64,000 bases of DNA from Candidatus Allochristensenella caecavium (GCA_904397865.1 CAJFOS010000011.1:124001-188000); one strand, 5' to 3'; positions 17,599 to 26,170 are shown, numbered from the stretch's first letter. Numbers and translations: made by a program. Notes: a model not told the origin generated them from the sequence alone.

Positions 17599-18678
17599 AT
17601 GCCCATTGTTCGTCACCTGTATCCGGGAAGCAATACATCCCGTGGCTTTTTCAGTTATTATGACCAGATTTTACCCAGCGCAAAAGCGCGCCGGGTTTTC
17701 ATCCTCAAAGGCGGTCCCGGGGTGGGTAAATCCACGCTGATGCGCCGAGCAGGCGCTTTGTTGGAGCAGGCGTTTGACGTCGAATACCTGCATTGTTCCT
17801 CCGACCCGGACAGTCTGGACGGCATCTGCGCGCCGGCCTTAGGCTTTCTGATGCTGGACGGAACCTCGCCCCACGTGGTCGACCCCCTCGTGCCCGGCGC
17901 AGTGGATGGCATCGTCAACCTGGGCGTGTGCCTGAACGAAAGCGCCATGCACGTCCAGGCGCCGCGCATCATGCGTTTGCAAGCGGATATTTCCCGTTGT
18001 TTTGCGCGCGCTTATCGTTATCTGGCCGCCGCATCCGCTGTTCGTTCGGACTCCTCCGCCCTGCTGGAACAGGCCACCGACCGCACGCGGCTGGATGCGC
18101 TGTTTCGCCCGGCGCTGCAGGCGTTGTTTGCGGAACCGCCGCGCTTTGCCGCCGGACAGGAACGCAAAATGTTCGCAGGTGCCATCACGCCCCAAGGCTG
18201 CCTGCACACCCTGGATACCCTGGGTGCCACACAGCTGTGGCGGATACAGGGGCCATGGGGCATTCCCTCTCAATGGGCGCTGGAGCGTCTGCGTGCGCAG
18301 CTGCTTTGGCAGGGGCAAACCGTGGAAAGTTATTTCTGCCCGGTAGACCCCACACGCCTGGAACACTTGTATTGTCCGGCCAACGGCCTGCTGATTACCA
18401 CAGATTCCCCTTATCATTCCTATACCGAACATACCGCCCGCATATTGGATTGGCAGGAATGCCTGGATATCAACCTGATTTCCGCACAGTCCGAGCGGCT
18501 GGAATTGAATCACCAGCTGTTCGAAACACTGCTTGCCACAGCCGTTTCCTGCCTCAAACAGGCCAAGCAACTCCACGACCAGCTGGAAACCGTTTATATT
18601 CAATATATGGATTATGAAGCTCTGGATGCCATGGGCGAATCCGTCCTCAGCCGTATCCGCTCGCTCATGCAGCGCTGA
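17599..18678 (+). CDS. Duplicated P-loop ATPase-like protein (PRK06851 type)
   Basis: The 359-residue product resembles a family of clostridial and bacillar proteins made of two tandem P-loop halves. The first half (residues about 25-95) has an intact Walker A GGPGVGKST followed by YLHCSSDPDSLDGI and LMLDGTSPH. The second half repeats the same layout (ESYFCPVDPTRLEHL, LLITTDSPYH), but its P-loop reads GPWGIPSQ, without the Lys and Ser/Thr needed for nucleotide. The ATG at 17599 follows AGGAGG (17586-17591); the frame is open far upstream but that part is antisense to typA and is not coding. Function in this family is not established. Confidence 0.8.
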   Translation: MPIVRHLYPGSNTSRGFFSYYDQILPSAKARRVFILKGGPGVGKSTLMRRAGALLEQAFDVEYLHCSSDPDSLDGICAPALGFLMLDGTSPHVVDPLVPGAVDGIVNLGVCLNESAMHVQAPRIMRLQADISRCFARAYRYLAAASAVRSDSSALLEQATDRTRLDALFRPALQALFAEPPRFAAGQERKMFAGAITPQGCLHTLDTLGATQLWRIQGPWGIPSQWALERLRAQLLWQGQTVESYFCPVDPTRLEHLYCPANGLLITTDSPYHSYTEHTARILDWQECLDINLISAQSERLELNHQLFETLLATAVSCLKQAKQLHDQLETVYIQYMDYEALDAMGESVLSRIRSLMQR

Positions 18679-18700
18679 ATTCCCTTCTTTTACCAATTGC

Positions 18701-18728
18701 AAAAACCGTCGGTTTCGGCGGTTTTTTC
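18701..18728 (+). terminator. Intrinsic terminator after the P-loop protein gene
   Basis: ACCG-C pairs with G-CGGT around GGTTTC, followed by T6. Confidence 0.7.
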
Positions 18729-18749
18729 CTTTTTTCCGTGCGTTTTTGG

Positions 18750-18778
18750 TTGTTTTTTTCGTGCTTGGGGTTTACAAT
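18750..18778 (+). promoter_or_regulatory. Promoter of alcohol dehydrogenase gene 1
   Basis: TTGTTT (18750-18755), 17 bases, TACAAT (18773-18778). The second dehydrogenase gene has the same two hexamers and spacing. A stem-loop TGCGGC-AAA-GCCGCA (18796-18810) lies in the short leader before the AGGAGG site. Confidence 0.65.
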
Positions 18779-18833
18779 GACGGCGTATAAAATTTTGCGG
18801 CAAAGCCGCACCGGTATTAAAGGAGGACACCCG

Positions 18834-20015
18834 ATGCTACAGAACTTTACCATCAGCTCTCCAACCACCCTCGTCTTTGGCAAAGACGCGGAACTGCAAG
18901 TGGGCGAACTGGTCAAACAGTACGCCGACAAATGCCTGATTCACCATGACGGCGGCGCTTATCTGGAATCGCTGCTGGGCCGTGTACGCAAATCGCTGAC
19001 GGATGCGGGCGTGGAAATTTTCGAACTTGGCGGCGTGGAACCCAACCCGAAACTCAGCCTGATGCGCAAAGGCATGCAGATGTGTAAAGAACAGAACATC
19101 GGCTTTGTGCTGGCCATTGGCGGCGGCTCGGTTATGGACAGCGCGAAATTCATCGCCATTGGCGCCGGTTACGAAGGCGATGTATGGAACTACGACGGTT
19201 CCTATGTAGCGGGTGCTCTGCCGCACGGCTGCATCTGCACCCTGCCGGGGACGGGCAGCGAAGTGAGCGGCTGTTCGATGGTTGTCAACGACGAAGGCGA
19301 CCATTTGGTCAAAGGCGGTTTCTTTGGCGAACAACTCAAATTCGACTTCTCCATTCTCAATCCGGAACTGACTTACACCTTGCCCGCCAAGCAGACAGCC
19401 GCTGGCGCCGTCGACGTCATCTCCCATTTCATGGAGGCTTATTTCACCGACACGGAAGATGCGGAAATGCTCTGGGGCGTTGCGGAAACCGGTGTGAACA
19501 TGATTATGAAAAACGTCAAAATCGTTTTGGATAATCCCTGCGATTACAGCGCGCGGGCCAATATGATGATGGCTGCTTACTACGCTTCCAACGACCCCGT
19601 CTACATCGGCACCAACTCCGACTGGGCGGTGCACCATTTGGAAAATCCGCTGACCACCACCTTCCATTCCACCCATGGCCTGATGCTGGGCATCATCACG
19701 CCGGCCTGGATGAAATTCTGCTACAAGAACAACGTTCCGCTGTTCACCCGCTTCTGTGTCAACTGCCTGGGTGCAAAGATGGATTTCGCGCATCCGGAAA
19801 TCACCATTATGGAAGGCATTGCCAATTTTGAAAACTTCGTCAAATCCATTGGCCTGCCGACCCGCCTGAGTGAGATTGGCATTGAGGAAAAGGATTTTGA
19901 ACGCGTGCTGGACATCGCCTTCGAAGTGCGTGGCGGGCGCGAAAAAGGCCGTCTGGGCTTTGTTTCCAAACTTACCTTTGACGAAGCGATGCAGATTTAT
20001 CAGCTGGCTAAATAA
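18834..20015 (+). CDS. Iron-dependent alcohol dehydrogenase, copy 1 (butanol dehydrogenase type)
   Basis: A group III, NAD(P)H-dependent alcohol/aldehyde oxidoreductase of 393 residues, BDH subfamily. The nucleotide-binding GGGSVMDSAK (96-105) and TLPGTGSEVS (136-145) are clear. The divalent-metal ligands expected for the family are Asp194, His198, His267 and His281. In fermenting anaerobes such enzymes reduce aldehydes to alcohols to reoxidise NAD(P)H. ATG at 18834 follows AGGAGG; upstream frame extension has no ribosome site. It heads the paralogue island and is most likely tied to the neighbouring aldolases, which would release an aldehyde. The exact substrate is unknown. Confidence 0.94.
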   Translation: MLQNFTISSPTTLVFGKDAELQVGELVKQYADKCLIHHDGGAYLESLLGRVRKSLTDAGVEIFELGGVEPNPKLSLMRKGMQMCKEQNIGFVLAIGGGSVMDSAKFIAIGAGYEGDVWNYDGSYVAGALPHGCICTLPGTGSEVSGCSMVVNDEGDHLVKGGFFGEQLKFDFSILNPELTYTLPAKQTAAGAVDVISHFMEAYFTDTEDAEMLWGVAETGVNMIMKNVKIVLDNPCDYSARANMMMAAYYASNDPVYIGTNSDWAVHHLENPLTTTFHSTHGLMLGIITPAWMKFCYKNNVPLFTRFCVNCLGAKMDFAHPEITIMEGIANFENFVKSIGLPTRLSEIGIEEKDFERVLDIAFEVRGGREKGRLGFVSKLTFDEAMQIYQLAK

Positions 20016-20037
20016 GCCCGGCTTCCATCGTTCATCC

Positions 20038-20070
20038 GGCGGGAATGGTTTCCATTCCCGCCTTTCTTTT
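20038..20070 (+). terminator. Terminator after alcohol dehydrogenase gene 1
   Basis: GGCGGGAATGG and CCATTCCCGCC form an 11-bp perfect stem, then T-rich sequence. Confidence 0.85.
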
Positions 20071-20155
20071 TCGTGCTTTGCGGTGATTATCCGTTTTTTC
20101 CCTCCTTTTTCTTAATCGCCGCCGTAGACAGGAACCGTCTTATTGAAAATTTCAT

Positions 20156-20184
20156 TTGTTTTTTTCCTGAAAAGCTCTTACAAT
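20156..20184 (+). promoter_or_regulatory. Promoter of alcohol dehydrogenase gene 2
   Basis: TTGTTT, 17 bases, TACAAT (20179-20184), the same as for gene 1. A leader stem-loop CGCAATGC (20202-20209) / GCATTGCG (20221-20228) precedes the AAGGAGG site. Confidence 0.65.
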
Positions 20185-20249
20185 AGAAGATGAATTTTGT
20201 GCGCAATGCCACGATATTCTGCATTGCGAATCGAAGGAGGACCTTACGA

Positions 20250-21425
20250 ATGCTGCAAAACTTTACGTTCCGGAACCCCACGACGATGGTGTTCGGTAAA
20301 GACACCGAACTGCAAGTGGGCGAATTGGTCAAACAATACGCGGATAAATGTTTGATTCACCATGACGGCGGTGCATACCTGGAAGCGCTGCTGAACCGCG
20401 TACGCAAATCCCTGACGGATGCGGGCGTGGAAATCTTTGAACTCGGCGGCGTGCGTCCGAACCCGAAACTCAGCTTGATGCGCGAAGGCATGAAAATGTG
20501 CCGTGAAAACAACATCGGCTTTGTGTTGGCTGTCGGCGGCGGCTCCGTTATGGACAGCGCGAAATTCATTGCGCTGGGCACTCATTTTGACGGCGACCCG
20601 TGGACGTATCAGAGCTTTACGCCCGCGAAAAACGTGCTGCCGCACGGCGCAATCGTAACCTTGCCGGGCACGGGCAGCGAAGTGAGCGCCTGCTCCATGG
20701 TCGTTAACGATGAAGGCCCCTATGAAGTCAAAGCCGCTATCTTCAGCGAACAGATGAAATTCGACTTCTCCATCATCAACCCGGAATTGACTTACACGCT
20801 GCCGGCCAAACAAACGGCTTCCGGCGCAGTGGACATCATCTCCCACTATATGGAATCGTATTTCACCAGCACGGAAGACGCAGAAATGCTCTGGGGCGTT
20901 GCGGAAACCGGCATCAATACGATTATGAAGAACGTCAAGATTGCGTTGGCAGACCCGACCAACTACACTGCGCGCGCCAACATGTTCCAGGCAGCTTACT
21001 ATCCGATGGACGGTGCGATGTATGTTGGTACGGTGTCCGACTGGGGCGTACACGGCATCGAAAACCCGATGACGGTTACCTATGCCTCCACCCACGGCCT
21101 GATGCTCGGCATCATGACCGCCGCCTGGATGAAATACACCTACAAACGCAACCTGCCGCTGTATACCCGTTTCTGTGTCAAGTGCCTGGGCGCGAAGATG
21201 GACTTTGCCCATCCGGAAATCACGGTCATGGAAGGTATTGCGAACTTTGAAAACTTCCTCAAATCCATCGGTCTGCCGACCCGCCTGAGCGAAATTGGCA
21301 TCGATGACAGCAAGTTCGACTTCGTGGCGCAAACCGCGGTCAACAATGCGATGGGCGGCAAAGTAGGCGCCGTTTCGCAGCTGTCCAAAGAAGAGGTCAT
21401 CGAAATCTACAAACTTGCGCTGTAA
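20250..21425 (+). CDS. Iron-dependent alcohol dehydrogenase, copy 2
   Basis: A 391-residue tandem paralogue of the preceding gene, near-identical in the first 100 residues and in the metal-binding segment (GAVDIISHYMESYF; VHGIENPM; STHGLMLG). GGGSVMDSAK and TLPGTGSEVS are kept. The two copies differ around residues 110-130 (substrate-cleft side) and over the last 35 residues, where this copy reads NNAMGGKVGAVSQLSKEEV. This suggests different substrate or cofactor preference rather than simple dosage. It has its own promoter, ribosome site (AAGGAGG) and terminator. Confidence 0.94.
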   Translation: MLQNFTFRNPTTMVFGKDTELQVGELVKQYADKCLIHHDGGAYLEALLNRVRKSLTDAGVEIFELGGVRPNPKLSLMREGMKMCRENNIGFVLAVGGGSVMDSAKFIALGTHFDGDPWTYQSFTPAKNVLPHGAIVTLPGTGSEVSACSMVVNDEGPYEVKAAIFSEQMKFDFSIINPELTYTLPAKQTASGAVDIISHYMESYFTSTEDAEMLWGVAETGINTIMKNVKIALADPTNYTARANMFQAAYYPMDGAMYVGTVSDWGVHGIENPMTVTYASTHGLMLGIMTAAWMKYTYKRNLPLYTRFCVKCLGAKMDFAHPEITVMEGIANFENFLKSIGLPTRLSEIGIDDSKFDFVAQTAVNNAMGGKVGAVSQLSKEEVIEIYKLAL

Positions 21426-21442
21426 AAGAACGCGTACCATCG

Positions 21443-21470
21443 AAAAAGCCAGCCGTGCGGTTGGCTTTTT
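21443..21470 (+). terminator. Terminator after alcohol dehydrogenase gene 2
   Basis: AAAAAGCCA pairs with TGGCTTTTT around a short GC stem. Confidence 0.8.
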
Positions 21471-21579
21471 CTTTTTCATGGCAATCCATACAAAAAGTGT
21501 TGATTTTTCTTTTCCGTCTTATGCTGTTTTATTCCTTTTTTCATTTTTGTTATCCGTCATCACGGTTTGTGCACATCCA

Positions 21580-21608
21580 TTGCAAAGCTTTGAAAAAAAG
21601 ACTAGAAT
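21580..21608 (+). promoter_or_regulatory. Promoter of aldolase gene 1
   Basis: TTGCAA, 17 bases, TAGAAT (21603-21608). The leader holds a CAATGC/GCATTG hairpin (21644-21660) just before the AAGGAGTG ribosome site. Confidence 0.6.
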
Positions 21609-21686
21609 GGCGGTGAAAAGAGAACCGGTTATCTCGTTCCAAACAATGCTTGATGCATTGATTTCATTTTAAGGAGTGAATGAACT

Positions 21687-22574
21687 ATGCTGTTACCTAT
21701 GGCAGACCTTCTCCAACATGCAAAAGCGGGCAAATACGGCATTCCTGCCGTCAGTGCGACGGATGAAAGCACATTCCGTGCCGCCGTACAGGCCGCCGAA
21801 GAGCTGCACGCCCCGCTTATCACGCTTTGCATGGCCAAAGCGAACGTGGACCTGGAAGAATTTGGCCGCATCATGTATGATATCGCGACCAAATCCTCGG
21901 TGCCAATCGCAACCTGTCTGGACCACGGCGGGAACTTTGAAGACTGCATCAAAGGTCTCCGTGCCGGCTTCACGGCTGTCATGATTGACCGTTCGGCGGA
22001 ACCGTACGAAGTCAACGCCCGTGAAACCAAAGAAATGGTGCGCATCTGCCACGCGGTGGGCGTGTCCGTAGAAGCGGAGCTGGGCCACGTTGGTTCCGGC
22101 GACAATTACGCGGTGGACGGCGTGTCCAACTTCACCGAACCCGACCAAGCGCTGCGTTTTGTGGAAGAAACGGGTGTAGACGCATTGGCTGTTGCCATCG
22201 GCACGGCGCACGGCGCTTACAAGGGCGTACCGAAGCTGCACTTTGATTTGCTTGAACAGATTCGTGACACGGTCAACATTCCGCTGGTGTTGCACGGTGG
22301 TTCCGGCTCCGGCGATGAAAACCTGGCCAAAGCCTGCAAACTGGGTATTTGCAAAGTCAACGTTGCCAACGACATCATGCGCGGTGCTTACAAAGCCGTG
22401 GAAGGCAAGATGGAGGGCAACGGCGTATACGGCTTGTATCCGCTGCTGATGCAGGGCGCACAGGATGCCGCCAAACACGTGCTCGAAGTCTTCGGTGCGG
22501 CCGGCAAGGCTTGGGATGTGAAAACCAAGAGCAATTCCAGCTGCCTGGATATCAACGCAGCCCGCGAAGCATAA
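21687..22574 (+). CDS. Class II ketose-bisphosphate aldolase family, copy 1
   Basis: A zinc-dependent (beta/alpha)8 aldolase of 295 residues, in the GatY/KbaY/IolJ/FbaA superfamily, which splits a ketose 1-phosphate or bisphosphate to DHAP and an aldehyde. Zinc ligands His80, His175 (GTAHG) and His203 (VLHGGSG) and catalytic Asp79 are present; Glu131 (VEAELG) is kept. The DHAP-phosphate loop is HGGSGSG plus NVAND (225-229), where relatives usually have NIATD. The loop after strand beta-2 reads CMAKANVD, unlike the small Gly/Ser-rich loop of typical FbaA. It is the first of five copies and has its own promoter and terminator. The true sugar substrate is unknown. Confidence 0.93.
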   Translation: MLLPMADLLQHAKAGKYGIPAVSATDESTFRAAVQAAEELHAPLITLCMAKANVDLEEFGRIMYDIATKSSVPIATCLDHGGNFEDCIKGLRAGFTAVMIDRSAEPYEVNARETKEMVRICHAVGVSVEAELGHVGSGDNYAVDGVSNFTEPDQALRFVEETGVDALAVAIGTAHGAYKGVPKLHFDLLEQIRDTVNIPLVLHGGSGSGDENLAKACKLGICKVNVANDIMRGAYKAVEGKMEGNGVYGLYPLLMQGAQDAAKHVLEVFGAAGKAWDVKTKSNSSCLDINAAREA

Positions 22575-22586
22575 GCTTTTCCTATG

Positions 22587-22617
22587 AAAAAGGGATGCCT
22601 TAGCATCCCTTTTTTTC
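22587..22617 (+). terminator. Terminator after aldolase gene 1
   Basis: AGGGATGC pairs with GCATCCCT, then T7. Confidence 0.88.
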
Positions 22618-23070
22618 TTTCTATTCATAGCATCAATCAAAAAAATGTAGTATAATACAATACATCCAGCGTGGCGTCCCTATCGCCTGCGAAACTGTTG
22701 ATTTTCTCTCTTTTATATGAATAGGGTCATTATTTTATTTTTTCGTACTTTTTCTATCTGCCAATAAATACATAATCTTTTACTATTTTGCCGCTTTGGT
22801 ACTCATACGGCCTAGTATTGTAACTTATATGATTTTTCGCAGCGAATATCCTGCTAAAAAAGAACCCACGTCTGCGCATTGAAAAATATAAAATGATTGC
22901 TGTGGGGAATTATCTTGTATTTATTTTCCTATTCTTAATAAGGAGCTTTTTCCTGTTTACAAGCTCTATTTTCACAAATTTATTTTTTGAATCTCGAAAA
23001 AACCGTCTATATTAGATAGGTTTACATTCATATACCTTTATTTAGTATTTTTATTATATTTTTATATTTG
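22618..23070. other. AT-rich non-coding spacer between aldolase genes 1 and 2
   Basis: The whole gap between the two genes is 586 bases, five times longer than the next gaps. I find no credible gene, RNA or repeat in it. A TATAAT at 22651-22656 lacks a good -35. AAGGAG at 22940-22945 is not followed by a usable frame. It may be a remnant of a lost gene or a long regulatory region. Confidence 0.5.
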
Positions 23071-23085
23071 TAAAATATTATTTTA
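23071..23085 (+). promoter_or_regulatory. Perfect TAAAATA-T-TATTTTA palindrome, candidate operator
   Basis: The inverted repeat ends 12 bases before the -35 hexamer of aldolase gene 2. It lies in AT-rich DNA, so chance is a real alternative. Confidence 0.35.
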
Positions 23086-23097
23086 TAAAATAAGTAC

Positions 23098-23126
23098 TTG
23101 TATAATTCTTTTAAGCATGTTATAGT
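23098..23126 (+). promoter_or_regulatory. Promoter of aldolase gene 2
   Basis: TTGTAT, 17 bases, TATAGT (23121-23126). The -10 region and leader closely resemble those of aldolase gene 5. Confidence 0.65.
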
Positions 23127-23160
23127 ACATCTACAAATTATTTTTAAGGAGTGAAGACCA

Positions 23161-24048
23161 ATGCTTTTACCCATGGCAGACCTTCTCCAACATGCAAAAG
23201 CGGGCAAATACGGCATTCCCGCTGTAACCGCAACGGATGAGAGCACATTCCGTGCTGCTGTGCAAGCCGCGGAAGAGTTACACGCTCCATTAATCACCCT
23301 TTGTCATGCCGGAACAAACGTTGACCCGGAAGAATTTGGCCGTATCATGTATGATATTGCGACCAAGTCCTCCGTGCCCATTGCAACGTGTTTAGACCAT
23401 GGCGCCAGCTTTGAGGACTGCATCATCGGCCTGCGCGCCGGCTTCACGGCCGTCATGATTGACCGTTCGGCACAACCATATGAAGTCAACGTCCGCGAAA
23501 CCAAGGAAATGGTGCGCATCTGTCACGCGGTGGGCGTGTCCGTAGAAGCGGAATTGGGCCACGTCGGACGCGGTGAAAACTATGCGGTGGACGGCGTTTC
23601 TAATTTAACGGAACCGGAACAGGCGCTGCGTTTTGTCGAGGAAACCGGTGTGGATGCATTGGCGGTGGCTGTCGGCACGGCCCACGGCACTTATAAAGGG
23701 GTGCCAAAACTGCACTTTGAATTGCTTGAACAAATCCGCGATACGGTGGATATTCCGCTGGTGCTGCACGGCGGTTCCGGCTCCGGTGATGAAAACCTGG
23801 CCAAGGCCTGCAAACTGGGCATCTGTAAAATCAACGTTGCCAACGACATCATGCGCGGTGCTTACAATGCAATCGAAGGCAAGATGGAAGGCAACGGCGT
23901 ATACGGCCTGTATCCGCTGCTGATGCAGGGCGCGCAGGATGCCGTCAAACACGTGCTCGAAGTCTTTGGCGCGGCCGGCAAAGCCTGGGATGTCAAATCC
24001 AGGAGCAATTCCAGCTGCCTGGATATCAACGCGGCCCGCGAAGCGTGA
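23161..24048 (+). CDS. Class II ketose-bisphosphate aldolase family, copy 2
   Basis: A 295-residue paralogue with the same zinc ligands (His80, His175, His203) and catalytic Asp79 as copy 1. It is the most altered copy in the active-site rim: the loop after strand beta-2 is CHAGTNVD instead of CMAKANVD, DHGGN becomes DHGAS, and HVGSG becomes HVGRG. The phosphate loop is NVAND. These changes fall where the second half of the substrate sits in class II aldolases, so a different aldehyde part is plausible. The start follows TAAGGAGTG. It is monocistronic and shares its leader type with copy 5. Confidence 0.93.
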   Translation: MLLPMADLLQHAKAGKYGIPAVTATDESTFRAAVQAAEELHAPLITLCHAGTNVDPEEFGRIMYDIATKSSVPIATCLDHGASFEDCIIGLRAGFTAVMIDRSAQPYEVNVRETKEMVRICHAVGVSVEAELGHVGRGENYAVDGVSNLTEPEQALRFVEETGVDALAVAVGTAHGTYKGVPKLHFELLEQIRDTVDIPLVLHGGSGSGDENLAKACKLGICKINVANDIMRGAYNAIEGKMEGNGVYGLYPLLMQGAQDAVKHVLEVFGAAGKAWDVKSRSNSSCLDINAAREA

Positions 24049-24063
24049 ACATATAACAGGTAT

Positions 24064-24090
24064 AAAGGGATGCTGCAGCATCCCTTTTTT
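24064..24090 (+). terminator. Terminator after aldolase gene 2
   Basis: AAAGGGATGC pairs with GCATCCCTTT around TGCA. Confidence 0.88.
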
Positions 24091-24091
24091 C

Positions 24092-24121
24092 TTGTCAATC
24101 ACACTGGGGATGCGTTATGCT
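24092..24121 (+). promoter_or_regulatory. Promoter of aldolase gene 3
   Basis: TTGTCA, 18 bases, TATGCT (24116-24121). Confidence 0.5.
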
Positions 24122-24165
24122 GTATATGAAAAAATACGTATTCTATCATGAAGGAGTGACCGAAC

Positions 24166-25053
24166 ATGCTCTTACCCATGGCCGACCTCCTCCACCGCGC
24201 AAAGACGGGCGAATACGGTATCCCCGCCGTTTGTGCCGTGGATGAAAGTACGTTCCGTGCCGCTGTACAGGCGGCTGAAGAACTGCACGCTCCGCTTATT
24301 ACGCTCTGCATGGCCAAAGAAAGCGTAGATTTGGAAGAACTGGGCCGCATCATGTACGATATTGGCACCAAGTCCGCGGTGCCAATCGCAACGTGCCTGG
24401 ACCACGGCGGGCGTTTTGAAGACTGCATCAAAGGCCTGCGCGCCGGCTTCACGGCTGTCATGATTGACCGTTCGGCGGAACCGTACGAAGTCAACGTCCG
24501 CGAAACCAGGGAAATGGTACGCATTTGTCACGCCGTCGGCGTGTCCGTAGAAGCGGAACTGGGCCATGTTGGTTCCGGTGAAAACTACGCAGTGGATGGC
24601 GTGTCCAACTTAACCGAGGCGGCGGATGCCGTTCGCTTTGTCGAAGAAACGGGCGTGGATGCATTGGCCGTAGCAGTTGGTACCGCGCACGGCTCTTATA
24701 CGGGCACCCCCAAGCTGGACTTTAACCGTCTTGTGGAAATCCGCAATGCGGTGGATACGCCGCTGGTGCTGCACGGTGGTTCCGGCTCCGGCGATGAAAA
24801 TCTGGCCAAGGCCTGCAAGCACGGCGTTTGCAAGGTCAATTTCGGAAATGATATCATGCGCAGCGCTTACAAAGCCGTAGAAGGCAAGATGGAAGGCAAC
24901 GGCGTGTACGGCCTGTATCCGCTGCTGATGCAGGGCGCACAGGATGCCGTCAAACATGTATTGAACGTGCTGGGCGCAGCCGGCAAAGCCTGGGATGTCA
25001 AATCCAGGAGCAATTCCAGCTGCCTGGATATCAACGCGGCCCGCGAAGCGTAA
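24166..25053 (+). CDS. Class II ketose-bisphosphate aldolase family, copy 3
   Basis: A 295-residue paralogue with intact Asp79, His80, Glu131, His175 and His203. Differences from the others include DHGGR after the catalytic pair, NFGND in place of NVAND in the DHAP-phosphate loop, KHGVCKV before it, and the 170-195 stretch (SYTGTPKLDFNRLVEI), which groups with copy 5. The beta-2 loop is CMAKESVD. The 3' end is identical in DNA to that of copy 2, including the rare AGG codon. Own ribosome site (GAAGGAGTG) and terminator. Confidence 0.93.
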   Translation: MLLPMADLLHRAKTGEYGIPAVCAVDESTFRAAVQAAEELHAPLITLCMAKESVDLEELGRIMYDIGTKSAVPIATCLDHGGRFEDCIKGLRAGFTAVMIDRSAEPYEVNVRETREMVRICHAVGVSVEAELGHVGSGENYAVDGVSNLTEAADAVRFVEETGVDALAVAVGTAHGSYTGTPKLDFNRLVEIRNAVDTPLVLHGGSGSGDENLAKACKHGVCKVNFGNDIMRSAYKAVEGKMEGNGVYGLYPLLMQGAQDAVKHVLNVLGAAGKAWDVKSRSNSSCLDINAAREA

Positions 25054-25067
25054 AGCTTATAAACAGT

Positions 25068-25094
25068 AAAAAGGATGCATATGCATCCTTTTTT
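25068..25094 (+). terminator. Terminator after aldolase gene 3
   Basis: AAAAAGGATGCAT and ATGCATCCTTTTT form a perfect palindrome. Confidence 0.88.
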
Positions 25095-25098
25095 GCTC

Positions 25099-25126
25099 TT
25101 GCCAACTGCATGGTTTGTGCTATATT
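25099..25126 (+). promoter_or_regulatory. Promoter of aldolase gene 4
   Basis: TTGCCA, 16 bases, TATATT (25121-25126), directly behind the preceding terminator. Confidence 0.6.
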
Positions 25127-25164
25127 AGAAAACGAAAGTATTTCTATATGAAGGAGTGGAGAAT

Positions 25165-26052
25165 ATGCTATTACCTATGGCAGACCTTCTCAAACACGCA
25201 CAAGCTGGACAGTACGGCATTCCCGCTGTCAGCGCTACCAACGAATTGGCTTTCCGGGCCGCCGTACAGGCCGCCGAAGAGCTGCACGCCCCGCTTATCA
25301 CCATTTGCATGGCCAAAGCGAACGTGGACCTGGAAGAATTTGGCCGCATCATGTACGATATCGGCACCAAATCCTCGGTGCCAATCGCAACCTGTCTGGA
25401 CCACGGCGGGAATTTTGAAGACTGCATCAAAGGCCTGCGCGCCGGCTTCACGGCCGTCATGATTGACCGTTCGGCACAGCCGTATGAAGTCAACGCCCGT
25501 GAAACCAAAGAAATGGTGCGTATCTGTCATGCCGTCGGCGTGTCCGTAGAAGCAGAGCTGGGCCACGTTGGTTCCGGTGACAATTATGCGGTGGACGGCG
25601 TGTCCAACTTCACTGAACCCGACCAGGCGCTGCGTTTTGTGGAAGAAACGGGTGTAGACGCATTGGCTGTTGCCATCGGCACGGCGCACGGCGCTTACAA
25701 GGGCGTACCAAAGCTGCACTTTGATTTGCTCGAACAAATTCGCAATACCATCGATACGCCGCTGGTGCTGCACGGCGGTTCCGGCTCCGGCGATGAAAAC
25801 CTGGCCAAAGCCTGCAAGATGGGCATCTGCAAAGTGAACATTGCCAATGAAATGTACACCGGCGCTTACAAAGCCGTGGAAGGCAAGATGGAGGGCAACG
25901 GCGTATACGGCTTGTATCCGTTGCTGATGCAGGGCGCACAGGATGCCGCTAAGCGCGTATTGCAGCTGTTCGGCGCGGCCGGCAAGGCTTGGGATGTCAA
26001 AACCAAGAGCAATTCCAGCTGCCTGGATATCAACGCAGCCCGCGAAGCGTAA
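25165..26052 (+). CDS. Class II ketose-bisphosphate aldolase family, copy 4
   Basis: A 295-residue paralogue with intact catalytic and zinc residues. Residues 125-192 and the surrounding DNA are almost the same as in copy 1, but the phosphate loop is NIANEMYTGAY rather than NVANDIMRGAY, and residues 25-30 read TNELAF. The C-terminal helix (AAKRVLQLFG) also differs. ATG at 25165 is chosen because AAGGAGTG precedes it; an in-frame start at 25156 overlaps that site. Own promoter and terminator. Confidence 0.93.
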   Translation: MLLPMADLLKHAQAGQYGIPAVSATNELAFRAAVQAAEELHAPLITICMAKANVDLEEFGRIMYDIGTKSSVPIATCLDHGGNFEDCIKGLRAGFTAVMIDRSAQPYEVNARETKEMVRICHAVGVSVEAELGHVGSGDNYAVDGVSNFTEPDQALRFVEETGVDALAVAIGTAHGAYKGVPKLHFDLLEQIRNTIDTPLVLHGGSGSGDENLAKACKMGICKVNIANEMYTGAYKAVEGKMEGNGVYGLYPLLMQGAQDAAKRVLQLFGAAGKAWDVKTKSNSSCLDINAAREA

Positions 26053-26083
26053 TATTTTCCGCGCAAATGCGTTCGCAATGCAC

Positions 26084-26121
26084 AAAAAAGAGTTGTATAG
26101 AGTAATATACAACTCTTTTTT
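26084..26121 (+). terminator. Terminator after aldolase gene 4
   Basis: AAAAAAGAGTTGTATA pairs with TATACAACTCTTTTTT. Confidence 0.88.
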
Positions 26122-26170
26122 ATTTTCTTTCCTCCTTTGTGTATGCTCCTTTTCTTTTTTGAACAAACGC

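Noticed and set aside
20244-21479. 411-residue minus-strand frame opposite alcohol dehydrogenase 2, and similar frames opposite the aldolases
   Set aside because: Antisense shadows caused by codon bias; no ribosome site and no domain.
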